64,000 nt of DNA from Aphrophora alni (taxonomy: Eukaryota; Arthropoda; Insecta; Hemiptera; Aphrophoridae), in contig OY740767.1 in NCBI GenBank assembly GCA_963513935.1, positions 154,510,431-154,574,430 on the forward strand, in the 5' to 3' direction. The notes under the pieces are model-generated. The model did not search any database, had not been told where the DNA came from, and was given only the letters and a program-made list of their open reading frames with translations. This document shows, piece after piece, positions 42,751-55,620 of this stretch (position 1 is its first letter; every line of letters begins with the position of its first letter). The translations under genes were made by a program, and so were the position numbers.

Positions 42751-44167
42751 ATCAAATAAATTACATTTGTCTACAGTTGTTGACAAAGTGGCATTTTGTT
42801 CGTTTAAAATTAGTTTGCAAAACAGCTGATTTCTCAACAGTTTCACTTTGCCCACTACTTTCCTCACTCCGAATGGCAACCGAACAAAACGAAATTTAGG
42901 TTAAATTTACAGTATTTGAATTGATTTATAATATACAGGAAATGTTCCGTATGTACGTTAGATTAATTCTTACAATGTAAAATAACATAAATAAACAACG
43001 TTTTGAAGTTGAAAGAGGAAGTAGTTATTCATGAAGATGATTGACAGTGTATGTACACGGAGAGTATTTTTCGTTTGCCGAGTTTTGAAGTTGGCAATCC
43101 CGTTTCCTCAACAATACACCTAAGTTAATTTGTAATATTCATAAATAACCTCAGTTATTACATCAAATAAATTACATTTGTCTACAGTTGTTGACAAAGT
43201 GGCATTTTGTTCATTTAAAATTAGTTTGCAAAACAGCTGATTTCTCAACAGTTTCACTTTGCCCACTACTTTGCACACTACTTTGCCCACTCCGAATGGC
43301 AACCGAACAAAACGAAATTTAGGTTAAGTTTACAGTATTTGAATTGATTTTTAATATACAGGAAATGTCCCGTATGTACGTTAGATTAATTCTTACAATG
43401 TAAAATAACATAAATAAACAACAAAACAACGTTTTAAAGTTGAAAAAGGAAGTAATTATTCATAAAGATTATTGACAGTGTATGTACACGGAGAGTATTT
43501 TTCGTTTGCCGAGTTTTGAAGTTGGCAATCCCGTTTCCTCAACAATACACCTAAGTTATTTGTAATATTCATAAATAACCTCAGTTTTGACGTGAGAACT
43601 TCTACTCAGTGTTTTTTATTTGTCACAAAATAACAACTGTAGACAAATTATAATGTGCAATTCGTGAGCAAAGTGTCGTTTTTAAACTCGGTAAAATTGA
43701 CGCACTCGGCAAGCCTCGTACGTCAACATTTTTCTCTCGTTTAAAAAAGTGCCACTTTGCTCACTAGTTGCACAAATAACTATTGCCTACAGTTGTTGAC
43801 AAAGTGGCATTTTGTTCATTTAAAATTAGTTTGCAAAACAGCTGATTAACTGAGGTTATTTATGAATATTACAAATAACTTAGGTGTATTGTTGAGGAAA
43901 CGGGATTGCTAACTTCAAAACTCGGCAAACGAAAAATACTCTCCGTGTACATACACTGTCAATCATCTTCATGAATAATTACCTACATACGGGACATTTC
44001 CTGTATATTATAAATCAATTCAAATAAACTTAACCTAAATTTCGTTTTGTTCAGTTGCCATTCGGAGTGAGCAAAGTAGTGGGCAAAGTGAAACTGTTGA
44101 GAAATCAGCTGTTTTGCAAACTAATTTAAATGAACAAAATGCCACTTTGTCAACAACTGTCGACAAA
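42751..44167. repeat. two direct copies and one inverted copy of a ~400-bp repeat
   Basis: Copy 1 is 42751-43156, copy 2 43162-43586 and the inverted copy 43848-44167. A 60-bp partial forward copy lies at 43788-43847. Shared strings include 'gttgacaaagtggcattttg', 'ttgcaaaacagctgatt' and 'tacacggagagtatttttcg'. Copy 2 and the inverted copy form a palindrome with about 260 bp between arms. Non-coding; the element type is unknown. Confidence 0.85.
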
Positions 44168-46684
44168 TAACTATTTTCTTCCTCACATACAAATAGCCGT
44201 ACAGATTTCACTTACCCACTGTACGAAGTTTAGTATAAGATAGGTAATCGAAAAAATTCGACCTTCGTTTTTTGATTGACCTTCACATTTCATGGACTCA
44301 AAAAACCGTAAAAGTGACATTCGACATGCCGTCCGTCCGTCCGCCGTCAATAATTAACTACTGTTTTTTATAATTAATTAGAAGTAAATTTCTATTTTTT
44401 TAGAGTAGATTAAATTTATATATTTAAATCACGTTCCAAGAAACTTTCGTCCATACGAATACAATACAATAAAAGGAGCGTGTTACAGAGGTGTTACTCT
44501 GGACAAGGTAAACCAGTGTCTATCTGTCTGCCCTACTTCCTTATATTACAATTATCCACCATCAAGTATCATACTAACAATAACAATAACTAGTTTGAAC
44601 TGGTACAGAAACTTTGAACTCAGCCATCCCTCAAAAACCAAAATATCAGTGGTTACATTTGATTTTATAGATTGCTAAATTATTATCTTTTTTTTTTATG
44701 GCAGTTATTATAAATTTAAAAAAATATATATTTATAAAGTCCCGAGATATTGCCAAAATATATTCATACACCAAATTTGAATAAAAATTGTCTACGTGTT
44801 TTCGGTATCTTTAAATACGTCATCTGACATCATTAAAAAAAAACAACACATTTCTACTCAGAAAACCTCAAAAACTGATTTCCACAAAAAACTCGGGAAT
44901 CAAAGTTGGAAAACTTTCTAAAACACCTCAACTTATTCCAACAGATTTGATTTACGTAAGGTAATATAAGACGGGTTGAAGGTGGGGGGGGGGGGATCGA
45001 TCCATGTTTGTGACGGCGCGGCGGCAAAAGATAAGCTGTTGTAAAGAATACTTGAAGATAAACAGTGTTGACAATATAATAGAGAGAAATATCCCGACAG
45101 GCTGTACTGATAATGCACGAGGATGTTATACTGCATCACGGTGTACAGAATCGTAACAATTTACTGGAGAATGTCCACTTGCTTGGAGAAATAGACTTTC
45201 TCGTGAAAAGTACAGTACACAATAATTGTACAATTTATTTTTGGAAAATCAGTCATAATCTTAACAGTATGGTCCACTTATTTTATTTAATTTTAAATTA
45301 AAATTTACAATTTTTCTCAGCTCTGTTTTAAAGTTTTACGAAGCTGTTACGCTTTTACGTGTTTGTATATTTAGCGGTATCAAATTATAGATGGTTGTAT
45401 TCCATAATGATTCTATAAAACAATTTGACCTTTAAGACTTCTGATATGAAACTGGGCTCAGCGTCTTGTCTTGAGTTCCATTCTATACAAATAGTTTCTT
45501 TAACGATATAATTTTGAATTCTTTATTTAAATAAAGGAAACGAGGGGTGGAATCTATTCGTAGACAAAATACAAGTAAAGTAAGCCACACAGATGTATAC
45601 AGAATGTTTCTCTCTGTAGTGAGGAGAGAGAATTCAGTGTGGTTATACGGGTCAAAATAAAGGAAAATGTTCCTTTTAAATAATGTATAACTCTAGAACG
45701 TCTAAACCGATTGAGTTGAAATGTTACACGGTAGCCATCCATCAATATAAAGAACTAGTTTGACAAAAATTATTAACTTGTTACAATAAACAGTTCAAAA
45801 TGAGCCATTTAAATATTTTTAATGAATACAATTCATATAAAGTTATTTTTATTTATAATTTTTAAATGGCCCTCAAGTAGATTTTTTTTTTTACAAACTA
45901 GCTGGTTAACATTGACGACTACCGTGCAAAATTTCAATTCAATCGGTTAAGCCGTTGTAGAAATTTTCAAAGTTAAACAACAAAACGGCTAATAGCGGAA
46001 CTAGAAAGTATTTTACTGAACAATTTTCATCCCTTTTGGTTTTTGGAAAACGAAAATGTATTCTAACGTTTTTGTGACACCCTATTTTTTGTTTATTGAT
46101 TAAAGGCGAATAATTACTTTGTCATCCATCACCTTATAATAAGAAAGAAAAAAAAGGGCGTAATATAAAAACACTTATACCTCGAATTTAACCCAAGACC
46201 ACATTAAATAAAAGTAAAACCTTTCAGTCATCATCACCATATCAACTCATATAAGAAACATTCAAACAATTTACATTATAATAATAAATAAAATCCCTCT
46301 CGAAGAATATCGAACAGAAATACATAAACATCGGTGTCTGGCAAAACAAATCTACAAATATAAATATTTAATCAATAGGTAAATCTCATGTTTATATATT
46401 AAATTACATTCTGTTCTGCGTTGTGCAAGAATGTAAACAGTTGGGAATCTTTACCTGGAACGGAAGGAACAATATATTTGTTAGAAAATGAAGTACACAA
46501 ACAAATAAATATAGCAAGTCGATGCAAGAAATATTCTTTTTTACCCCGCCCGTTCATATAATGTAATACAAACAGATCTTCTGAGCTTTACAAGGAATGT
46601 TAAATTGTATTGTGAAACAGTTGTTACACAAGTAATTCTGTACATCACTACTACGCTTCTCTCGCTACATTGATGCGAATATCA
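44168..46684. other. no gene; family A relic and an inverted repeat
   Basis: A family A relic lies at about 44690-44910. Inverted, diverged copies of an 'aaccgattgagttgaaat' block occur at about 45700-45740 and 45935-45955. GTCC-type repeats lie near 44330. Nothing coding is seen. Confidence 0.4.
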
Positions 46685-47556
46685 CATTTTTGTAAGAGGT
46701 CAGGATACGAAATTACATTTTTGTAAGAGGTCAGGATACGAAATTACATTTTTGTAAGAGGTCAGGATACGAAATTACATTTTTGTAAGAGGTCAGGGTA
46801 CGAAATTACATTTTGTAAGAGGCCAGGGTACGAAATTACATTTTTGTAAGAGGTCAGGGTACGAAATTACATTTTGTAAGAGGCCAGGGTACGAAATTAC
46901 ATTTTTGTAAGAGGTCAGGGTACGAAATTACATTTTGTAAGAGGCCAGGGTACGAAATTCAATTTTTGTAAGAGGTCAGGGTGCGAAATTACATTTTTGT
47001 AAGAGGTCAGGGTACGAAATTACATTTTTGTAAGAGGTCAGGGTACGAAATTACATTTTTGTAAGAGGTCAGGGTACGAAATTACATTTTGTAAGAGGTC
47101 AGGGTACGAAATTACATTTTTGTAAGAGGTCAGGGTACGAAATTACATTTTTGTAAGAGGTCAGGGTACGAAATTACATTTTTGTAAGAGGTCAGGGTAC
47201 GAAATTACATTTTTGTAAGAGGTCAGGGTACGAAATTACATTTTTGTAAGAGGTCAGGGTACGAAATTACATTTTTGTAAGAGGTCAGGGTACGAAATTA
47301 CATTTTGTAAGAGGTCAGGGTACGAAATTACATTTTTGTAAGAGGTCAGGGTACGAAATTACATTTTTGTAAGAGGTCAGGGTACGAAATTACATTTTTG
47401 TAAGAGGTCAGGGTACGAAATTACATTTTTGTAAGAGGTCAGGGTACGAAATTACATTTTTGTAAGAGGTCAGGGTACGAAATTACATTTTTGTAAGAGG
47501 TCAGGGTACGAAATTACATTTTTGTAAGAGGTCAGGGTACGAAATTACATTTTTGA
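46685..47556. repeat. 31-bp satellite, about 28 units
   Basis: The unit is about 'tttttgtaagaggtcaggg' plus 'tacgaaattaca', with 30-bp variants that lack one T. Between about 46795 and 46965, units with 'ggccagg' (30 bp) alternate with 'ggtcagg' (31 bp), a short dimeric higher-order pattern. Single related units sit at 27950 and, inverted, 55585. Confidence 0.95.
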
Positions 47557-48439
47557 CAATAACTTCACCAATCGTCACCAATACATGGAGAAATGTGCAA
47601 TTTATTTAATTTAGTGTACATTTTCAGTTTGATCACACTACAGAACCTATACCTATACCAAATTACATGATCCTATCTCATTTTTTGTGACCCCCCCCCC
47701 CCCATCGTACTTTCGTACAGACGCGGCGTGTCGAAAATCATTTTTTCAGTTTCCTGAAGCCATGAAGAGTGAAGATTGGTAAAAACAGAAGTTGAAATGT
47801 TTGACAATAACCCAACATGGTATACTGGAAAGTAAGAATAAAATCCACACTAGTGTAATAGTGACAGGGTAGGACGTGAGTCTATCCCTTGTCATCCAGC
47901 CACACCTGTACTCAATATAGATGTACTGCAGAAGGTTACTGATTTGTCTGATACAGCGAGAAGTCTATGGTCTGCACAACTTTATCTATCTTTCTTTCTG
48001 CGCCAGTATTATTTCACCTCTGGCTTCTAATTCTTTCGTCATTTGGACTTTCATTTTTTGTTTTCATAACCTCCTAAACCAGTTTCTATCGTCCGTATCT
48101 TATTTCTCTTTACTCCAGTGACTTTTAATCCAGATGACCTTTATTGTTTTCCTTTGCCATCTCTCCTTGTTCATCCTTTTCAAGTTAGCCTCCTGTTCTA
48201 CAACAATTCTCAATATTTTCACAAACTATTCAGAGTTAGTTATTCCTCATGTAGCGGGAACAAACTCCGGGATTTGTTTCCTTGGCTCTTTTGGTACTAT
48301 CCCTCGTTTTTCTTCATTTTTAGGTTAGGTTCATTCTTGAGACTTTCTCCTGCGTACAGACACTTTTGAACCAGAAATATTGGTAGAGAAATTTTATAAT
48401 TCAAAAAAAAAGTATGCTTTTAGGACAAATTATAAATTT
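47557..48439. other. no gene recognised
   Basis: Plus-strand frames of 66-83 codons here are unsupported, and the minus strand is purine-rich with no clear domain. A C run lies at 47692-47703. Confidence 0.4.
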
Positions 48440-48870
48440 TCAGAATTCTTTCTCTCCACCTATGTTTTCGGGTTTCTTTCTATTGGCCTATCTAAAACTC
48501 GTTTAACTTGTTTCTGATTAGTCACTCCTCCTCTCTCCACCCATGTTATCAGAATTCTTTCTATTGGCCTATCTAAAACTCGTTTATCTTGTTTACAATT
48601 AGTCACTCCCCTTTCTCTTAACCTATGTTTTCGGTTTTCTTTCTATTGGCCTATCTAAAAGTCGTTTAACTTGTTTACAATTAGTCACTCCCCTTTCTCT
48701 TAACCTATGTTTTCGGTTTTCTTTCTATTGGCCTATCTAAAACACGTCTAACTTCTTTCTGATTATTAACTTCCCATCTCTCCACATATATTTTCAGAAT
48801 TCTTTCTATTGGCCTATCTAAAACTCGTTTAAGTTGTTTACGATTATTCACTCCTTCTCTCTCCACCTAT
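48440..48870. repeat. ~80-90-bp tandem repeat, five copies
   Basis: 'tttctattggcctatctaaa' occurs near 48477, 48557, 48647, 48720 and 48805, each followed by 'cgtttaacttgtttac' and 'gattagtcactcc' or variants. Confidence 0.9.
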
Positions 48871-50892
48871 GTTTAAATATGAAAGTCGTTAAATTCTCAC
48901 AATATCTAATTTTGTACAATTTTATAATCAAGGTCCATGTTATCCAAAAATTATTCCCTACTGTGTAAAAATAAGAATTAATACTGAAAAACAACAACAA
49001 AATTAGACACAAATCAGCAATAATAGTTCTAGCAAGAGGAATAGGCACTTTAGCTATTACTCGAACCATACGATAGGCAAAAATTTCAAAACGGCAGCGT
49101 TTGAAAGTGGTATCATATTTAAGGAAAACACTATTTTAAGCTGAAGTAGTTTAAAGCAAGACAATCCTTGTAAAGGATTTCATATAAATTGAATTTTCTT
49201 CGAAATTTCCATAGATTAAATGTAAAGTTACTATAAATAACATTTAAAGTGCGTCTACACGATTCTACGTACAGTATAGTGTCTGCATATTTATCCTTGG
49301 ACTAGTGTAGTGTGGAATTAATCTGACTTTTGTATAAGGATGAAAATAACACTCTCTCACACACACTCATCCCTAAGACAAATTAAAACTAGTTATTATT
49401 TCTCATCAACAAAAATGTCATTTCAGTAGAAGTCGAACAAAAATTGAAAAAAACGGAATGAACGTCGTCTTTGAAAAAAAAAAAAAAAAACTTATATTTA
49501 AATAGGGCCTTAACTTAGTTTTGTGTCAATAAAAAATGTCTTCCGCGTATTTGATTTAAATTGAGTTTTCAATGACGAATGTCAAGGTTTATTTTTTCTT
49601 TGTCATCTCGTATTTCTGAATTATCAAATATTTTTTGTGACTTTCGGGTTTGTGTCGTTAATGTTCTTATTTAACTAAAACATAACGCAATCGGTAGATC
49701 CGATTTTGAGAAATTGTTTTTTGATCCTTAAAGGCTACACTTGAGTAAAGTTTGATCAAAATCGAGAGAGCCTATTCTATTTATTATTGGCGTTAGTGTT
49801 ATGCGAGTGTTTGGGTGATGCAATATTAGTTAAATTAATCTCTTTAAAGCTGGATATCCTATGGAGTAACCAATTAGACATCAGAATGAGCGTAGACAGT
49901 AAAGCGTAGCCTAGACCTAAACCCAACGTTATCTAAACGAATTGGTTTGCAAACGTCGAAGTGTTACGTCTAACGTTTTGTGTTATCAAAAATTTGAAAT
50001 AATAAAAATAATTTCAAGATAGCACACCCAAATACCAAACTTACATACACCCTAGACAGACAGACTCAGGAGACCACAAAACCGATAAAAACTGGATATC
50101 GATTTTTTAACCACGTATCATTTTCTTTATTACATATATGTGGGAAAGTAAAACAAAGTTGTACAGAAATACCCATTTTCCTGAAATTAAAAAATTTATT
50201 TTCTACAGCGAAATAGTTAAAGAGAGGAACTTTTATGGTTGTTGTATTAAGGAAAGTAATAAACCACAGCTGCTCCAGATTATACTTTACAGCTGTTGAT
50301 AAGACTAGAGAGGGTAGACACGAATAAAAACAGAATGTCTCGGAGGATTTGATTTGAGTTGTTTCTTTCATTACATATTTGCGTATTTATGAATTTGTTG
50401 GGAAAACATAGAGAAAATCAAAATTTGTAATAATTTATATAAAAATAGAACACGTTTTCAATTTCACATATCTTGAAAATAATATATCAACCGAAGGCAA
50501 TGGCATAAAATTACAGAGAAGTAAAAGGAATAACAATACTTTGGCTAACAGATGTTAACTGACACAAATACTAAAATGTTCGCAATATTATATCTTTATA
50601 TTAGTGAAAGTCAGGACTTAAGTAAAAGAGACGAACAAAAATTAGAAGTTTCACAGGCCTCTTTTAGGGTATACTTAAAAAACTTCATGGAAAAAACATT
50701 ACAAGATCAAAAACTATTAACGAACGTAAAAAATCAAATTTTAAAACATAGTATAAGCCAGTCAAAACGAACTGATAAATAACATATTTTGTCCCAAAAA
50801 AATAATCATAACACAAATAACAACACTTCTGTAACTATTAACCACACTTTTGTTTACTTTACTTTTATTTTTTGTTGCTTATATTAATAAGC
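48871..50892. other. no gene; family A relic near 49660-49790
   Basis: An open frame of 76 codons (50552-50782) is Lys- and Gln-rich and resembles nothing I recognise. Purine runs lie near 49470-49490. Confidence 0.4.
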
Positions 50893-51207
50893 TGATATTA
50901 TTTATTTTATAAAGTATAATGTGTTGCCTTGGACTGTTTAATATATAATATAGTTAATTACCTTAGAGGTTGTCCTCAGTCCGTATTATAACGTCCGTGT
51001 TATAATGTGGCCACAAACAATTTTATTATTTATGTACGACGAGTCATACTCCGATTTTATATGAGTTAGTGTTGTGTTGTGTTACGTGTTTATGTGTTAG
51101 TGCGGGCCTGACGAAGCCGACAGTGTTCAGCGAAACAGCGCTGTAGCCAAACTATAATACGTACTGAGGACAACCTCTAAGGTAATTAACTATATTGATA
51201 TTATTTA
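50893..51207 (+). mobile_element. small inverted-repeat element with hammerhead-like fold and 12-bp direct repeats
   Basis: TGATATTATTTA occurs at 50893-50904 and 51196-51207. Inside, 50947-50990 and 51153-51196 are inverted copies with one mismatch ('ttaccttagaggttgtcctc' against its complement). The hammerhead-like motif sits just before the right arm. Variable-length duplications and hammerheads suit Penelope-type terminal sequences. The AT-rich direct repeat could be chance. Confidence 0.5.
51105..51148 (+). ncRNA. hammerhead-like ribozyme fold
   Basis: Stem I is GGC (51105-51107) with GCC (51146-51148). The core CTGACGA is at 51108-51114, with one extra A. Stem II is GCCGA with TTCAGC (one mismatch), then GAAA, stem III ACAGCGCTGT, and A (51145) at the cleavage position. 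The NUH rule is met. The extra base before stem II is shared with the motifs at 17755 and 53767. Confidence 0.55.
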
Positions 51208-51339
51208 ATTGGTGTAGTTAAAACGTGTTTTTTTCCGTAAGAACAAATTCTTAAGATAAAGCCAGATGTTTGTAAATTTCTCAAGGTTAATGGTATCCCT
51301 TATGTACAATAAATTGAGAAGCAATACACCCGTTAAAGA

Positions 51340-51480
51340 ATATTTTTCCCTTTGTTATTTAAAGGTAAAACACCTCGCGTCAGAGTTGAAAAAATCAAGA
51401 GAGGAAAGATGAAAAAGGGGAATCTAATACTACATGAAAAAATGTTTAGATCCAGATAGATTCTCTCGAGATTGAAAATA
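51340..51480 (+). repeat. dispersed repeat family B, copy 4
   Basis: 'gttatttaaaggtaaaacac' and 'aaagatgaaaaagggg' match the family landmarks. Diverged. Confidence 0.4.
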
Positions 51481-52328
51481 ATAATCTATTCCTCTATACT
51501 AACATTAAAAACATATAATAATTTATTTTCATTTATGTTCAGTATCTAAACATTGCGCGTCTACCTGTAAGCTCTCTTCAGAGCAAACAAACACCAACAC
51601 AAACTAGGTGATGATATTAAACCAAAAAAAAGAACAGAAAAGAAATATAAAACCTGTATTCATTTTAGTTATCTATCCGTTATGGAACCTCATTTTCTCG
51701 TGTAAAAACCCACATTTTCAATATTGCTTGTCATACTGTAATCGTATAGAACTTGTGTTACAGCTTCTTATGTTTTATAGAGTAAATTACCAAGCCCGTA
51801 TTCACTAAATAGAGCCCCGGAGGGTCGTTGCCTAGAGGTTTTGTGAGGCCAACACAAGCTTCGTAACCATGACTCGCTACCAATGGTCGTTCCCAAAATG
51901 TCTTGCGATGTTAACCTGTCACTACAGGGTAATCAAATAATTCGTTATTTCAGTCCCCGAGCTAATTTTCCTCAGACATTTAATTGTTTTCTCTCGTATC
52001 TAGTAATTTGTATTATTATATAATTCATCTTATGTATTTCAGTTCTGTAGACACTAGTAAGTGTACTTGTATTAAAAGCCAGACGTCACAATGTTTCCTA
52101 AACTTCACTCCCCAGTTCTGTTAGTTCGATTTCAGAAAATTACTTTATGGGTTAAAATATTGAAGGAGGAGGGTTGGGGGTAAATACACTCATGTGAGGT
52201 CAACTACAGTCAAATATAAACTATTGTAGGCCAACATTCGGTCATGTTCACGAATAATGTGTGAAAGGAGGAACATAAAATGTTGTTTCAGAAAGACTTT
52301 AACGCTAGGATAAGACAGATGTTCTTAC
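51481..52328. other. no gene recognised
   Basis: AT-rich sequence. A 66-codon frame (51608-51808) has no resemblance to known proteins. It may be intron of the exon that follows. Confidence 0.4.
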
Positions 52329-52396
52329 CTTGAGATTGTTGTCCACTTCCTCCAGTATTGGAGTGGCCATTGATCGCATCGTGATTCTCATTGCAC
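52329..52396 (-). CDS. candidate internal host exon (68 bp)
   Basis: On the minus strand, a good acceptor (TGTTGTTGTGTTGCAG, just above 52396) and a consensus donor (CAAG|GTAAGAAC, 52328 downward) enclose 68 bp. The only frame without stops reads 'CNENHDAINGHSNTGGSGQQ' and two more residues, a polar, Gly/Ser/Asn-rich peptide unlike the surrounding AT-rich sequence. Local GC is raised. I do not recognise the protein. If real, a host gene spans this region on the minus strand, with the neighbouring repeats in its introns. Confidence 0.45.
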
Positions 52397-52599
52397 CTGC
52401 AACACAACAACACATTTAGAACTTAACTCTAAATAGGCTGTAGGAAAATCGTGAATTTAAATTCCCCCCCTTAAAATCGCTATAAAATGCCTATATCAGA
52501 AAATCCGCCAAATATGATTAAAATTCAATCCAATGTATTTATTATTAAACTTGTAACATGTTTGGGTTCCTTTTTTATTTTCTTTAATGTTTTCCTTGT

Positions 52600-52900
52600 A
52601 ATTTTATCAGTGATCTAGGGCGTCAAATTTGGGGGTAGCTGACATAAGAAAAAAATCACAAAGTTACAATTTTTCTCAAGTGAAGCCTCTAAGGACCCAA
52701 ACAAAACGTATTGGCCGCCATCTCTAAAAACATGTCTGTATGTGAGTTATCGAACAAAAACAAAACAAACCTCTGCCGTGGGAGCTGCTGTTATAAAATA
52801 GGCAACTTTTCTAAAAGAACTCTGGTGATTCTTCAAATTTTGATGAATTGTGGAGATTAAAGATCCAACCCAGTGTCCAAAATTCTAAGTAAAAGAATTT
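52600..52900 (+). repeat. dispersed repeat family A copy
   Basis: 'ttgggggtagctgacataag' and 'aaagttacaatttttctcaa' are family landmarks, also seen near 61810. Purine-rich sequence follows to 52985. Confidence 0.45.
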
Positions 52901-53766
52901 CACGGTTCGGGAATAATAGGGGAAAGAAGAAAAAAAAAATATTAAAAAATAATTTTAAAAAAAAGAAAAAAAAAAAAAGAAAAAAGCCTCCACCGCTGTC
53001 AATAAATGCTTGACTTAAAACAAATACAATTTAAATTTACGCTTTTATTAAAATTTAAAATATTTTTCAATGACGGTGTCTAGGTATGCTTCATTTTCAA
53101 TTTTTGATTCAAACTGTCAAACTGACGTTTTTAAGTATATTTTTATTTGGGAACAGGTGCTATATTTGCGAGAAAATTCGTGTAATTTTTTATATTGTGA
53201 CAAATTAATGCGTTAAAAATAGTGCATTTAGTGTTGATTATTTATTTTATCAGTGTTGTGTAGGTGAAGTGTTTAGGTTAGGTTAGGTAGAATTTATCAT
53301 TTGTAGTGGCGAAACACCTGTAACGTAAACTATTCTAACAGTTTATTTTTAACTATAATTCTGCTTTTGTCTGTAATGGTCTTTACGCGATCCGCTTGCT
53401 TCTGTTATGATCAAAGAACAGTTGATAATTTGCATATTGTGTCGCATAACGTCACGCTAGAGTCTACGACACGCACTGGGGAGGTGATTAGGCCAGCTGG
53501 GGGTGGGTAATATTGATATAAATAAACAAATCCACAAGTATTGGAAAACATTTCTAAACTAATGTGTAGGTAGAAGTATTATGAAAACAAAATCGGTAAG
53601 ATGTTCGTGGGTTTAGGCATAAGCTCTAAAAATATTTGTATAAACCTAAACACTATAACCTAAAAAACGTTTTAGGCTTCTTTTTTTAGGTTATAGATTT
53701 AGTTTTAGTTTCCCACATGGCCCTAGGCTACTAGACTATAATAATTGGTGTTTATGTTCTAGTTTC
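52901..53766. other. no gene recognised
   Basis: Contains AGGTTAGGTTAGG at about 53274-53288 and an inverted 'ataacctaaaaaa/ttttttaggttat' pair at about 53657-53695. Confidence 0.4.
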
Positions 53767-53810
53767 ACACTTGATGACGAGAGTTGATTTATACTCTCGA
53801 AACGTCGTGT
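53767..53810 (+). ncRNA. hammerhead-like ribozyme fold
   Basis: Stem I is ACAC (53767-53770) with GTGT (53807-53810). The core is TTGATGA (C3 replaced by T), plus one extra C. Stem II is GAGAGT with ACTCTC (perfect), then GAAA, stem III ACGT, and C at 53806. The fold is complete, but the core substitution probably abolishes cleavage. Confidence 0.5.
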
Positions 53811-54129
53811 ATTAGTTTATACATTTACAGACGATGGCAAATGTCCGATTAAAACATATTAATAATGTGAACAATCCATAATTATTAAATAACTTTTTAA
53901 ACACAAACTTATTGTCGGTTTCAATGTTGACGGAGACTCCTGCCTAGAAGACAACATCCCGGGATAGTCTACAAGTCCCAAGGTCAGTAGGTCATACTGG
54001 GGATGGCAAAATGCCATACAACTCTTACAGTTATGCACTCCAGGAAGTTAACTGTAACCATAGCAACCATAAGTAGCAGATACGCTAAATAATCGAACAC
54101 GAATCATTTGGATAATTTTACATAATACA

Positions 54130-54540
54130 AAGAGTGTTATATGATGGGTCAAAAAATCGATCTTTATTTTTTTGCGGATTTTGAGATCAAAAAAGTGATT
54201 TTTGGAGTAATGTCCGTCTGTCGTACAGATCAAATGCGCGGACCTATGTTGGGCGTATTTTGATCAAATCTCGGGACGTTTATTTGGTGGTAGCTGCCGT
54301 AAGAGAAACAAATAAATGTTTGTTCAAACCTAACCTCTATGTATCCAAACAGAATGTATTGGTCCCCTCATCTCTCAAAAACTACAAGTTTCCTAGTTAT
54401 CGGTAAACAAAAATAAAAATACGTCATTTCTCAAAATCTATTCCACCGTTTTCTTTCCATTTTTAATTAAATATGAAAAGCAATGACCCAAATCTAAGTA
54501 AAAAAAAAAAATTACATTTTAGAAATAATTGGCATGAACC
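54130..54540 (+). repeat. dispersed repeat family A copy
   Basis: It opens with 'tatgatgggtcaaaaaatcg', then 'gtccgtctgtcgtacagat', 'tttgatcaaatctcgg' and 'tggtagctgccgtaagag'. This is one of the fullest copies in the window and a good query for defining the family. Confidence 0.5.
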
Positions 54541-55079
54541 TTAACCCTCGCTTTTAATGAAATACCGCTTACACTGAGGACATGTAAATAATTGCATAAC
54601 AATATTAGCAAGGCAGCCCTTATAGCCGTCATTAATATAAATCTCGATCTGATTAGAAACACCAGCTGGTGAGGTCAATCAAGGAGCACATTAATCAATT
54701 GACGCAAACTAGAGGTCAGTCAAGGTCACATTGTTACAAGTGCCTGAGTTATGTTGGTGTTTGAAGAATTCAATATTTCTGTTTCTTTCAAATTGCTAAC
54801 CTTCACATTATATATTTATATAATGTTTGCGCAGTTGTTTCATATGAAATACAGGGTAAGTTTGGTAATATTCAAATATGTTGACGTCCGTCCGTCCGTC
54901 TTTGATGTCGTCTGCACGACAACGGCCACAAAAATGTATATAAAAACGCTAAATTTCGTATAGGATCTATAATGTACTCATATAAAACCCTATTGAAATT
55001 CAGAAAAATCTAATTAAAACTGTGAACATAGCGGCCATTTTAAATAGTTTTATATTCATATCACAGTAAATCAGTTTAC
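54541..55079. other. no gene recognised
   Basis: Short frames only; GTCC repeats near 54890. Confidence 0.4.
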
Positions 55080-55620
55080 AAACTCGGAGATTTCAATTCT
55101 GCATGTAACGGTAGCAACATCACTCCCCCATGATGACAAATAGCGAAGTTACTGTATAAAATGTAATTTAGAAAACCGACTTCTCTAGAGAATATGATTT
55201 TCTTATTCCTATGAAATCCGCCAGAGTCGAGCGTAGATATATTTACAGCTTCAAGGCCTATCAGAGACGACAAAAACCTGTGTAATCTTATAAATTCACC
55301 CTACACTAGGCATACTGGATAAGGCCTCTTTGATCTACCAAAGCAATTTAACGGTTCCTTACATGGGCGAAGAGGATTGGATCACTACCACAATGTCGCA
55401 AAAAGTTAATTTTTTTCCTTTTTTTTATTTAATAATTTAACATCACTTTTTGGTTCAATAATTTTTATTTTTGTCTTCTTTAAATTTTAAATTTTTAATA
55501 AAAATTAAAACCTTTACATTAGAGACTAGAAGTTAACCTCCCTTATTAATAACTTCTACTACAACAATGTCCTAACTGTCAAAATATAATTTCGAATCCT
55601 AACCTCAGAAGACAATGTGG
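55080..55620. repeat. dispersed repeat family D copy
   Basis: 'aattctgcatgtaacggtag' and 'tgacaaatagcgaagtt' match 28-110. An inverted single unit related to the 46.7-kb satellite lies at about 55580-55610. Confidence 0.45.

Noticed and set aside
46685..47556. CRISPR-like array
   Set aside because: The repeats are directly adjacent with no unique spacers. It is a simple satellite in animal DNA.
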